A DNA stretch of 22,855 nucleotides from Paulinella micropora (GCA_009731375.1 BJOX01000368.1:449706-472560), one strand, 5' to 3'; positions 1-9,309 are shown, numbered from the stretch's first letter. Numbers and translations: made by a program. The notes: generated by a model not told the origin, from the letters alone.

Positions 1-3000
1 ATGATGGTGCTGCCTCGACCCATGCTCTTTGATTCTCCTTCTTCGTGCAATACATCTTTAGCGAGGCTTTGAGGGGTCGGTGTACCCGCTCGATTTTTCT
101 ATTTGCTCGCGGGTTATAGGCAGTAACGTATTGCCATTTCATCCCGTAATACTTAGATAGTTTGTCGATGACCTCGTTATTGAAGTCCGAGCCTCGATCA
201 GAACATATCTTTCTTGGTACTCCGATCTGTGAGATGATCCTATCGATCAGCGCCTCGGCCGTCGTCTTGCCGGTAACGTCTTTGACAGGGATGATCCACA
301 CATAGTTGGTGGCTCTGTCAATAGCCGTAAGGAGGTATTTGTAACCATCCTTCGATTCTGGGAAAGGTCCCACATGATCAATGTGTATAAACTCAAACAT
401 CCCCGCATGAAGAGGAAATTCGCCAATCAGGCCGAAATTTGCCTTCAGTGGTGTTTTGTTTATCTTGCACGGGATGCATGCATCCACCGCCTGATCTATC
501 TCCTCCTTCATCTTCTTCCACCAGAATCGCCTCGCTACGAACATATGAGTTCGTTGTCGACCCGGATGCGCCAAAAGTGGGCAATTGTGGGCTGCGACAA
601 ATATAAATCGTCTCAGACTCTCCGGTACCCAAAGGGTCCATTTGTCCGGCTGTGACGCATAGCGACCGTGAAGGCCCTTGTACCACAGTAGACCATCTCT
701 CCATCCCATCTCCTTCATCTGATCTTTGATCGCTTTCGTCATCCGTAGCTCATCCGGGTTCTGATATAACTGTATCAGTTCTTTAAACTCCGGATCTTGA
801 GCCTGTTGTTGCCTCCATGCGGTAGGCGAGGCTATATGGATAGTACCATCTTCTAGCCGTACCCCGATTCTTTCCGGGTCATCGTCTAGGTCACTTCTCC
901 GCTCTTGAGGAGGCTCCGCATAAACTTCCTGCGTCTCCTCTTCCTCTCTTATGTTCGCCTTCGCATTCTCATATACCTCATAGGACCACTCAGCGTCCTC
1001 CTGGGTATGTAGCTCACAACATATCCCGTGATCCGGGCCTTGTGGACTGTACCGTAGACCTGTGCGGTCATATCGGACTCCACTCGCCATCTCCATCGCC
1101 TCAATGTGGCTGACCTCATACACCTTGTCAGTGGACAAGTCTTCCATCTCCACCGTGGACACCAACGCCGATACTTCTGAGTTAAACTCTAGCCTAGAGA
1201 GGCTATCAGCGACCACATTTCGCTTTCCCGGTAGATGGACCATTGTAAAATCGAAACAAGACAAGAACGCTTGCCACCGCGCCAGCCGTCCCGTCTGTTC
1301 ATGATTCATCAACCATAACAGGTTATGATGATCAGTTCTGACAGTAAATTGAGGTCCTCCCCACAAATACTCTCTGAGCCTCTTGAGGGCCCATACTACC
1401 GCCAACGCCTCTCTTTGCCTTGTGCAATAGTTTCTCTCCGCCGCACACAACTTCCTACTAATAAACATGATTGGGCGTAATTTCTTCTCCTCATCCTCTT
1501 GTTGTAATACAGCCCCAATCGCAAACTTAGATGCGTCTGTATCGACTACGAATTGTTTCGTAAAGTCGGGCATCGTTAACACCAGTCCTCCGTCTTTCGG
1601 GTCTTTGTAAATGAGATCTTTGAGCGCATGAAACGCTTGCAAAGCCTCTTCGTCCCACTTCTCAAAGTCTCCAAAATCTATCATTTTCTCCACTTTAGCC
1701 CGTGTTGCACCCCAATCGGGTATAAACTGGCTATAGTATTGCGCCATCGCAAGGAATGAGTGCAATTCAGTGCGGTTCTTCGGTATCGGTCGATTCATAA
1801 TCTCCTCCCTCTTCTCTTTGGATATCGAGACTCGATTATGGGAGATCTCGTACCCTAAGTATGTCACACTCGTCTTGGCAAGTTGACACTTCTTTAGATT
1901 GCACTTCAGGCCAAAAGCTCCGATGCGCCTGAATATATCGGACAAATGATCGATATGCTCCTCCATTGTGTTAGAGTATACGATAATGTCATCGATATAG
2001 CAAAATGCATATTCTCCCGCCTTCTGTCCCCGCCTTCTCATAAAGCCACCGTCAGACAAATCATCGTACTGACTGCTCAACATCTTCTGCATCGCCTTCT
2101 GGAAAAGTCCTGGGGCTTGCTTGAGGCCCATCGGAAGCACTTTCCATTGGTATATTTCCATACCCACCACAAACGCCGTCAGCCATCTGGACTTTTCCTC
2201 CAGTGGTATCTGCCAGAAGCCATTCTTAAGGTCAATGACCGAATAGAATTTTGCATTCCGCAGTACTCTCCTTCCTTCTTCTAATGTCGGGAGAGGATTT
2301 CTCTCTTCCTCCAGCACCTTGTTAACACGAGCATAGTTAACTGTCAGGCGCCATTCTCCTCCTGGCTTCGGCACTATTCTCGGTTGTGAGACTATTGAGG
2401 ATGTTGATCTCTCAATAAAGTCCTCATTGAGCAGCTGTCTTGCTAGCTCCTCCGCTATCTTCGCCTCATGTATACTCAAATTCGCCCTTCGTGGTGCCGG
2501 TGACGGCTCCGCACCCGGTATTTTGTAAATAACCGCAGTGAAATCTTCAGGCTTGACACCACCTGCATGTGGAGGGTCAAAAATTTCCTTGTTCGCCTCT
2601 AATTTGGCTTTTAAAAGCTCCTTCTCCTTCTCCGTGCCTACTCCTTCTTCCAATATTTTCCGCGCCGCCTCTTGAAAATCTTCATCAGACATCTGCTTAT
2701 GTTGCTTGAGGGGTTCTCTGTCCTCCTCCAAGCCTAAGTCCTCTTCCGAGACATCATCTAGGCCCGTCTTTTCATACGTGACCGTGTCCGGCTCATCATC
2801 TTTACCGAGCTCCACCAGCATGTCAATGAGTCTCGCGTATTGCAAAGGAGCTTTACGGGTGTAAAAACCATCAAAGCATGTGAATGCTTGCGGTATCAAT
2901 TTCAACTTGTCGAGGTCTCTGAGCTTCCGCTTGTATGCACTGCTCTGCTCACGAGTTCCCATACGACAAGCCACCACTAGCTGTTGCTTGCGAGAGGGTA

Positions 3001-4477
3001 CCGGTATAGGATGATCAATAAGCCGGTCCCTTATTTCCTGCGCCCATATCGCCTTCTCATTATATGGCAGGATAATAGTATACGGCTTATTATTTTCGAA
3101 TAAAGTCCGTAAGCATTTCTTCACTTCAGACAGTGAACGCGGCCACGTGGGCTCGTCACCCCAGAAATCAGTAATAAAACTTTTAATAGTTTCTGGTGGA
3201 GTATCCGGGATTCGCCCCGTTCTCCTTGGTACAAACGCCTCCCTTTTTTCTTCTCCTACTTTCGCATGGAAACAGTATCCGTTAGTAATATGGACATCTG
3301 TTCCTACTCCTTCCGCGAATCTCGCCAACGACGGGCTTCTTTGTGCGACACATATAATCTCCTCCTTTCGCTTCTCGATTAAGTCATCAATAGACTTTTT
3401 GTCCCAATGGCATGTCGGAACTGTGACAGTGCACACTTGGGATTCCCAATTGTCGGTCCAGGACAGTTCATCCGGTCTTACGACATGGGGGTGAACGTAC
3501 ACCTCAAGTGCCTCATGTGCGATGGCCATCTTTTTGTGATCCGTCGCTAGACTCAGCTCATAAGCCTCATAAGAGTCATTAGCGCTAAAGGGATCAATAT
3601 CGTTCTCTTCTCCTCTTTTTACTCCATATATCACTCGCCGTGCGGCGCAATCAATCACAGCCCCCATCAGATCTCCCATCGTAGCCAATTGGTCATACGA
3701 TAGTAATATTGACCCGTGGTAACCGGGGACGACATAGAGGTCCATACGGTATACTCGTGCGGATTTCAATTTAAAGGTCAGTGTGATGATTCCCGTGATA
3801 TCCGTCCGGCTGCTCACTCCTTTGAGAGTGCCCGTTGACTTTTTCATATTTCCGTCCACCCAGTCCCGGTATCGATTAAAAAACTTCCTGCCGACAATAT
3901 TAATATTCGCCATCGTATCATTACCAACTTTTAATATTGTCTTCAATGTTTCACAATAAAGTTCCGTATAACACAGAGCATCGGGCCTGTGTATATTGGC
4001 TGCGAGAACAAGAACTTTACGTTCCAAATTTTGGAGTCTTGTCTCTAAGTTTTTCAACTCCTCCTTCTTCTCCTCCTGCTTCACCTCATTAACATTTTTA
4101 TTATTCTGCGGTACTGGTGCGTTTACTATTTGAGCGACATTGTCTTGTGGTACTTGAGTACACACATTGTCTTTTTGCTCGCCACCCGCCGCGACCGTAG
4201 ACATTGAGTCTGTTCGTGGTTGTTTGCTTGGCCGAGGCGATACGTCTGCCATTGGCCTCCTCGCCTCCATCGCAAGTCTCGCCTTCCTATTTGCATCAGT
4301 TATCATTGGTAACCGTGCTGTATGAACGGGTATGAGACTACCTTGGGGCTGCAGTCTCTGTGTACCCACATCTTTGTTTTCACATAGAGGAAGCGTTGGC
4401 CCAGTCTGCACAACAGCATTAGAAAGCACTGTGACTTTAGGGTTAAACTTCACAGTCTTCTCCTTCCTCTCTTCTTC
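1..4477 (-). CDS. pol: Pol polyprotein: protease, reverse transcriptase, RNase H, integrase (C-terminus cut by window)
   Basis: The frame is open from a stop at 4487-4489 to the window edge, at least 1492 codons if entered by a -1 shift at the G run 4477-4481. I number residues from that point. Residues about 130-164 are a Lys/Glu-rich probable coiled coil. The protease is at D187, reading DTMAN where DTGA is expected, followed by NINIVGRKFF and a later ILLSYDQL strand. RT shows LPMGLKQAP and YIDDIIVYS (D829, D830). RNase H shows VDTDAS (D981), a QREALAVV helix and RTDHHNLLWL. Integrase has H1297-x6-H1304-x29-C1334-x2-C1337 and then D1367, D1427, E1463, giving the canonical D,D35E spacing. 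It reverse-transcribes the element RNA and integrates the copy. No ATG lies at the start of the frame; the first in-frame ATG is about 180 bases in. Expression therefore probably needs frameshifting from ORF2. The altered protease glycine could impair maturation. Confidence 0.95.
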
Positions 4478-6396
4478 CCCCTCCAGTCATTCCACCACCT
4501 CGAAACGATTACCTTGAGTAGTGTCCGGGTAGGATGACGTATCGGTCTCCGAGGCAGTGTTGTAGGCCTGAGCTCGACCGAAATTTGGGTTGGAGCTTGC
4601 CCACGAGCCTCCTCCTCCTCTGGGTGGGGGGGCTGGAGCTCGAACAGCTCTCCCTCCATAAGGGGTATATCCCGACCTCCTCCTCTTCCTCTCTGAGGGG
4701 TTCCCTGCCACCTCGAGGCTCCTCTCCATGTTCCTCGTCCTCGTCCTGCTCCTGCTCCTCCTCCTCGTCCTCCTGCTCCTGCTCCTCCTTCTCGTCCTCT
4801 TTGAGAGGCCTTTAAGTTCTTTTGTCTCTCCCTTTCCTCCTTCTTCTCCTTCATCCTCTTCATGTAGGTAATGATTGCCTCTCGTAACTCCTCATCATCA
4901 CACATATTGGCATACCAACCTTCGTTCACAGCGGCAATCTGAAGCATATTGAAAAGGCCCGGTTCCTTGCCTTCCGTCCTGCTCAGAAAATTTGCCCTTG
5001 CTGTTGGGTTCTGCCTATCATGATTGAAAGAGCAGTCTCTGTTCTCCATCTGTGCCTTACACTGCAAGCCCGCGAACCACCTCCAACATGCGGTCTTCAG
5101 GTCTGGCTCTCTCTGTCTCTTCCAACCGGCAACTCTGTTTGTGTACGTGGCTTGTGCGCCAACAGGTACACCGCCTGCCTGTGCCGTATGTGCCTCCGTG
5201 AGCGAGTCCATGTTTGAGCATGCACTCATCACTTCTTGAAACAGTGCTGACGGAGCAACGCTTTGAACCGTATTTTCGAACACGTGTGTCTCGAGGAAGT
5301 TCTTGGACTTCACTGAGCTAAACGTCGAGCATTGTTGTATGAGCTGAGTAAGCTTACTCGGGTTAACTGTGTGTAACGCCGAAAAGAAATAGAGGATGAT
5401 CGACTTGCGGCCATAGAATAGCCCATAGGAGGAAACTACCTCCGTAAGGGTCGCCGCCAAGCCAACAGCACTCCTCAAACTCATCGCCACTGTCTCAAAG
5501 ATTTCAAATCCTATGAGAGTACCAGTGCAGAGATGCTGGTATCCATGAGATTGAAAATATGAAATGAGTGTGGCCACCGCCAGTTCACACTGAGCGTCTA
5601 GGCCTGTTGCATTGTTTCTCTTAATCTCCTCCTTCTTTCTCAAAAACTTGTACTGTGTCAGATCAAATCCCTCCGAGACTAGAGATTGGTCAAAAACAGT
5701 AACAAGGGCCTCGTATTCCTGCGTTTCGTCGCAAGGAAAAGCCTTCATGCAGGCATTGATCTCTTTGAGCTTGCTCAAAAGCGAAGCATCAGAGTCTTTG
5801 TCTGAGCTCGTCTTGGCATATAGCATGAGACTTGCCACTCCTCCTTTCTTCCCCTTGAAGGCATTTATGATATTTTGTCTGTCCTTCTTCTCCGTGTTTG
5901 TGACCACCACCGTAGTTGAGCCCGGGGGTGCAGGGGCTGGTGGGGCAGGAGCTGGTGGGGGAAGATATGCCGGAGGGTGTGCCTTTGCCCCACTCACTGT
6001 TGCTTTCATTCTTTCCAGTCTCATCGTCTTCTCGAACTCCGCCTTCTCTTTCGCCTTCTTCTTCTTCTCAGATATCACCAGCTTTTGAGCATGAGTGATA
6101 AAGGCAACCAATTCAGAAGCAGATCTGAGAAAATTATATTTTTCCACATATTGGTCAACACCTGCTTTGTTGGCGACCGGTGGTGCGTTACTAAGTGAGT
6201 TAAGGACAGAGTGATCCTTGGCAGGAATCCATCTCTTCCATGCCTCCTTGAGCAGTAACGCACCCATCAACAGTCTGATCTTGGTCAGAACTCTGTCGGT
6301 CTTCTCTAACTCATCAATCACAGGATGAGTTTCTCCTGCTGCCTTAATGCTTTTTTCCATCTCTGCCTTCCCCTCCTCCAAGGCCTTTATTTCCAT
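4450..6396 (-). CDS. gag: Gag-like protein (ORF2) with CCCH zinc finger and RGG-rich tail
   Basis: This 648-residue protein lies directly upstream of pol and overlaps it by about 37 bases in a different frame, which is the place of a gag. Residues 1-135 are charged and helical, ending in a Lys/Glu-rich stretch (about 108-131). Residues 140-159 form a Pro/Ala linker. Residues about 165-430 are mostly helical and could be capsid, but I recognise no specific family. A zinc finger C437-x8-C446-x8-C455-x3-H459, with the aromatic pattern CWRWF and CSFNH, resembles CCCH RNA-binding fingers rather than the CCHC knuckle usual in gag. Residues 533-574 are RG/RGG-rich, and the C-terminus is strongly basic. 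The role inferred is RNA packaging. The start at 6394-6396 is an ATG overlapping the end of ORF1, but the frame can also be entered by a -1 shift from ORF1. Confidence 0.8.
   Translation of the reverse strand: MEIKALEEGKAEMEKSIKAAGETHPVIDELEKTDRVLTKIRLLMGALLLKEAWKRWIPAKDHSVLNSLSNAPPVANKAGVDQYVEKYNFLRSASELVAFITHAQKLVISEKKKKAKEKAEFEKTMRLERMKATVSGAKAHPPAYLPPPAPAPPAPAPPGSTTVVVTNTEKKDRQNIINAFKGKKGGVASLMLYAKTSSDKDSDASLLSKLKEINACMKAFPCDETQEYEALVTVFDQSLVSEGFDLTQYKFLRKKEEIKRNNATGLDAQCELAVATLISYFQSHGYQHLCTGTLIGFEIFETVAMSLRSAVGLAATLTEVVSSYGLFYGRKSIILYFFSALHTVNPSKLTQLIQQCSTFSSVKSKNFLETHVFENTVQSVAPSALFQEVMSACSNMDSLTEAHTAQAGGVPVGAQATYTNRVAGWKRQREPDLKTACWRWFAGLQCKAQMENRDCSFNHDRQNPTARANFLSRTEGKEPGLFNMLQIAAVNEGWYANMCDDEELREAIITYMKRMKEKKEERERQKNLKASQRGREGGAGAGGRGGGAGAGRGRGTWRGASRWQGTPQRGRGGGRDIPLMEGELFELQPPHPEEEEARGQAPTQISVELRPTTLPRRPIRHPTRTLLKVIVSRWWNDWRGKKRGRRRL
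4474..4481 (-). promoter_or_regulatory. Possible -1 shift point between ORF2 and pol at a G5 run
   Basis: ORF2 (stop at 4450-4452) and pol (open from 4486) share about 34 bases. The only obvious slip-prone sequence there is AGGGGGAAG. In ORF2 frame GGG sits as a codon preceded by another G, so a P-site tRNA on GGG could re-pair perfectly after moving back one base. The A-site AAG to GAA change is not a canonical heptamer match. The call rests on the frame geometry more than the motif. A missing G in this homopolymer would look the same. Confidence 0.3.
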
Positions 6397-7184
6397 CGTA
6401 AAAAATGAAATATGCCACTCGAGTTTTTCGAACCCAGATTGGTCTTCATTTTTGTTACATCGACTGCCTCCTGACCAGTCGCGAGGAATCTGGCCGTTGC
6501 TCTTGGGTTTGTGTACTGGAGGTAACCCTCACATCGTGGGCCGTATGTACGTTCCCAAATCAGGGTTTGAGTGTACACCCCAAAGATAGCATCGAGTAAT
6601 TCAAGGTGGGTGTGTGTGTCCCCAAACTTGATATGCTGTATCTTCTTTCTCTCTTCTGGATCAGAGACCAGTTTGCCGAGGAGCTGTGCTGTGTTTGATA
6701 ATAGGATATAGACATCCTTTTTAGCACGACTTTTCTCTCTTCTTTGATCCTGAGGGATCCACACATAGGTATCCTTCTCTACCCCCATCTTGTTATCAAA
6801 CTCTTCTTTAGTGAGGTCATAGTGGTCTTGCACCCACTGTTGTTCCTCCACTGTGATCTCCTCTCCATCACTATGAATCAAGTCGATCATTTTTCGTCCT
6901 CCTCCTCCCGTGTAGGCAGGTGGTAAGGGATTACCATATGCTCCTCCTCCTCCCGTCTCTTCTTGTTCAAATCCTCCTTCATCTTCGTCTCCTCCATATC
7001 TTCCTTCATCATCCCAGCCCTCTTCTACTCCTCCTCCTACTCCTTCATCTCCTCCTCCTCCTTCATTCAATCCTCCTCCTCCTCCTTCATTCAATCCTCT
7101 TCCTCCTCCTCCTCCTGCTTCTTCTTCTTCTCTTCTTTGATCTGCCTCCGAGAATTCACTCACTTCGGCGATCTCTGTCGACAT
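6387..7184 (-). CDS. ORF1, acidic Gly/Glu-rich N-terminal protein of the retrotransposon
   Basis: This 265-residue ORF begins at an ATG nine bases after an in-frame TAA, so it cannot extend upstream. Residues about 15-80 are Gly/Glu/Asp-rich, encoded by GGA/GAG triplet repeats that read as (TCC)n on the plus strand. The rest (about 85-265) is a non-repetitive, charged, probably helical domain without a motif I recognise. It includes an aromatic stretch VYTQTLIWERTYGPRCEGYL, and it ends in HFLRWK. The end overlaps ORF2 by 10 bases and carries a T TTT TTA heptamer. It could be the N-terminal (matrix-like) part of a gag completed by frameshifting into ORF2, or a separate ORF ahead of gag. A one-base deletion in the T run would give the same picture. 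Confidence 0.75.
   Translation of the reverse strand: MSTEIAEVSEFSEADQRREEEEAGGGGGRGLNEGGGGGLNEGGGGDEGVGGGVEEGWDDEGRYGGDEDEGGFEQEETGGGGAYGNPLPPAYTGGGGRKMIDLIHSDGEEITVEEQQWVQDHYDLTKEEFDNKMGVEKDTYVWIPQDQRREKSRAKKDVYILLSNTAQLLGKLVSDPEERKKIQHIKFGDTHTHLELLDAIFGVYTQTLIWERTYGPRCEGYLQYTNPRATARFLATGQEAVDVTKMKTNLGSKNSSGIFHFLRWK
6399..6405 (-). promoter_or_regulatory. Candidate -1 ribosomal frameshift site T TTT TTA (ORF1 to ORF2)
   Basis: In ORF1 frame the end reads CAT TTT TTA CGA TGG AAA TAA. The heptamer T TTT TTA has exactly the X XXY YYZ phase of a -1 slippery site and is the same heptamer used by HIV-1 gag-pol. Slipping back one base gives ACG ATG GAA, which is the ORF2 frame, 10 bases before the ORF1 stop. 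Downstream, after a 14-base spacer, GCCTT and AAGGC (plus-strand 6365-6369 and 6380-6384) can form a short 5-bp stem with a 10-base loop, which is weak. Both frames are seen directly; programmed use is inferred. Confidence 0.5.
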
Positions 7185-7861
7185 GATGTCTTAGTAGTGA
7201 TCAACAGGAGGACAGTGTCAGCTCCTATGTTTGGTTTTTGTTCGTTTGTGTTCTGTTCCTCCTTCAGTAGATTGACTAGTGAAGAGAGAAACTAATAGAG
7301 AGGGTAGGATAAGATTGCCTGTCCTCTATGAAACACTGTTTGTATGTTTGTTTTTGTTTGAGAAAAATAGTCTTTGAGACTTTCTTCGATTTCTTGTTCT
7401 CCTTACTCAGATTACTTTCTCCTCCTTCTTTTCTATATTGTATCTAGTATGAGGCACTTGGACCTACACACAGATAGTAATAGAGAAGCTAGAAAAGCTC
7501 TCCTTGAGAAGTCGACAGTCGGTCGGATAGGTTCTCAGACCTACCTTTAGAAAACGATCAGAGATTTGCAAAAATACTCTGACGTATGTGTGAGATAATG
7601 CAGATAAATGCACAAACTAGAAGGGTAGAGTGTTGTGCTCCTGTCCCTATGCTTGTTTGTGTTTTGTGTGTGTTCCTTCACTCTTCTGTCCACCTCCTTC
7701 TTCTTGGTCTCTGTGTGAGAACAGCAAGAACGACAGAGAGTTTGTATCTGATGTCTCCTTGTGAGCACACAGATATGGATTGGGCTAGAGGGTACGAGAC
7801 ACCTGCTTGAGACCAATCAAATTATTTGTTTTGTGAAAGAGTTATGAGGGAGCTGTGTTGG
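7185..7861 (-). other. Leader or LTR region upstream of ORF1, no gene seen
   Basis: No convincing coding frame is present. On the plus strand it is rich in T and in TTTGTTT and CCTCCTTC words. By position it should hold the 5' untranslated leader, primer-binding site and some or all of the 5' LTR of the minus-strand element. I could not find a clear TG...CA boundary or a TGG-starting primer-binding site, and the partner LTR is outside the window. A degenerate motif TCTGAYGT followed by TGTGAG occurs at 7579 and 7747 and again at 7876, at the edge of the adjacent inverted repeat. Confidence 0.5.
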
Positions 7862-8665
7862 AGTATTTGTTTTCGTCTGACGTCCCCGTGTGAGACAGGT
7901 CAGTGAAAATTCACTCTGTTGCCTGTGTGGCAAAGCAGAAAGAAATCACCCTAGTGATGTGGACTCCAAATGTAATGCCCCCAACGATAGCTCGTAAAAA
8001 GTCGGTAATACAACCAAACACAGTCCTCAAAAGATGAGAATGATGTCTCGTTATATTAGCTCAGTGAAGCCAAAAAGGAAAACGGCAACAGACCAGGAAT
8101 AAAATGGCATCAGGTCCAATCCGGACAAATAATACTGAAAAACAAGCTGGTGCACCTGTCACCAGGAAAAGGTACTTTTTACCAGCTATCCGGGGGGTGA
8201 TGCCTACACTTGAAACAAAGCTTTGACAACAGGAGACTCAGAATCTAGACTCTATTCACACTCGATCGTAAGTTGCATTCCTAGATGTTGTAGGCATCAA
8301 CCACCGGATAGCAGGTAAAAAGTGCCCTTTTTCCAGTATCGTTTGTCGGGATTGGACTTAATATCATTTTATTCCTGGTCTGTTGAAGTTTCCCTTTTCG
8401 GCTTCACTGAGATACTATGATATAACGCAGGAGACATCATTCTGATCTTTTGAGGATTTTGTTTGGTTGTATTACCGACTTCAACTTTTATACGTCGCTA
8501 TCATGAGTCACTGGGGCCATTACATTTGGAGTCCACATCATCGCGTCACAGTCACTAGGCCGCCTGATTTCTTTCTGTTGCATTGCCACACACTGGCAGG
8601 CAACAGAACGAATTTTCACTAACCTGTCTCACGTGGGGACGTCAGTCAAAAACAACAATAGACAA
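7862..8665. repeat. Large imperfect inverted repeat (foldback or MITE-like hairpin)
   Basis: The left arm (about 7862-8207) reappears as its reverse complement in the right arm (about 8289-8665) around an 81-base centre. Matching blocks include CTGACGTCCCC at both tips, GTGAAAATTC, TGTGGACTCCAAATGTAATG, GTCGGTAATACAACCAAAC, CAGACCAGGAATAAAATG and the inner TGATGCCTACA. The arms differ by scattered substitutions and small indels. One extra stretch of about 26 bases in the left arm (near 8139-8165) itself contains a small hairpin CTGGTG/CACCAG. No ORF of note lies inside. It could be a foldback or non-autonomous DNA transposon, or two inverted repeat copies. No target duplication was found. Confidence 0.85.
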
Positions 8666-8939
8666 TTTTATTAACTTGATAATACTATTTAATCATACCG
8701 GCCCACCCCAATGACAAGATGATTACCTATTTTACCTATATCACTCTATTATTCTCCCGAACCCCCCTCAGAAGACCGATAATTGCAGTGTTTCTTTGGA
8801 TGGGCTAAGTACCAACACCTTCGGCCGGGTTCATGCGTCCGGCGCGCTATCGACAATCACTTGCCCCCCTTACACCAGAAAAAAGGGAATCCTGGCGGTT
8901 TCTCATTTTGAAGATGGAGGGAAAAAAATCGTTGGCGGC
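8666..8939. other. Unique-looking spacer, no gene seen
   Basis: This is mixed-composition DNA between the inverted repeat and the purine-rich tract. No ORF, RNA gene or repeat was recognised. Confidence 0.5.
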
Positions 8940-9093
8940 GGTTGAACGGTACAGCAGTGCAGACAAGGAGAAGGATGAGAAGGAGAAGAAGGAGATGGAG
9001 TAGGAGGATGAGAAGGAGGAATAGGAGGAGGAGAAGGAGAAGAAAGAGGAGAAGGAGGAGAGGAGAAGGAAAAGGAGAAGGATAATAATAATA

Positions 9094-9131
<38 letters not shown>
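8940..9131. repeat. Purine-rich GGA/GAA tract followed by (AAT)n
   Basis: About 8965-9082 is almost purely A/G on the plus strand (GAAGGA and GGAGAA words). It passes into an interrupted (ATA)n run ending at 9131, which is the position of the 3' tail of the minus-oriented SINE-like copy that follows. Confidence 0.85.
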
Positions 9132-9132
<1 letters not shown>

Positions 9133-9256
9133 GTGTATCTCCTGCCAATTGCTGAGCCAAAAGGCCATGTGCATCCAGTCTTCCATTCCATAAGGAAAGT
9201 CTCCACACCAATCGGTGGAATAAAGGAAGTGACGGCATAGAACATTACTCTAGGAG
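9132..9256 (-). mobile_element. SINE-like repeat, family 2, copy 1 (truncated by gap)
   Basis: Positions 9132-9230 match 9431-9529 with one difference that I can see. Read on the minus strand, the unit ends ...GGAGATACACT followed by (ATT)n, the form of a SINE or LINE 3' end with a microsatellite tail. The 5' part runs into the N gap at 9257. No tRNA head is visible, so it could also be a LINE 3' fragment. Confidence 0.6.
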
Positions 9257-9309
9257 NNNNNNNNNNNNNNNNNNNNNNNNNNNNNNNNNNNNNNNNNNNN
9301 NNNNNNNNN
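9257..9309. other. Assembly gap (53 N)
   Basis: The gap lies between a family 2 repeat and an (AAT)n run. Confidence 1.

Larger units (their letters stand above)
1..7184 (-). mobile_element. Ty3/gypsy-type LTR retrotransposon, partial (3' end beyond window)
   Basis: On the minus strand three overlapping reading frames run in the order ORF1, gag-like ORF2, pol. The pol order is protease, reverse transcriptase, RNase H, integrase, which is the Ty3/gypsy order (copia elements have integrase before RT). All catalytic residues of RT, RNase H and integrase that lie in the window are present, and pol has no stop over about 4.48 kb, so this copy is recent or under constraint. The element is cut by position 1 inside the integrase, so the 3' LTR is absent. 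The 5' LTR cannot be delimited without its partner. Unusual points are the division of the gag region into two frames, a CCCH-type finger, and a DTM protease motif. Confidence 0.95.

Noticed and set aside
374-2284. Plus-strand frames opposite pol
   Set aside because: They lie antisense to the strongly supported RT and integrase domains and have no motif of their own.
4534-7295. Plus-strand Ser/Leu-rich frames opposite ORF1 and ORF2
   Set aside because: Antisense shadows of triplet-repeat coding sequence.
7771-7812. Possible primer-binding site TGGTCTCAAGC on the minus strand
   Set aside because: It starts TGG, but its complement does not look like a tRNA 3' end and the base before it is not an LTR CA end.
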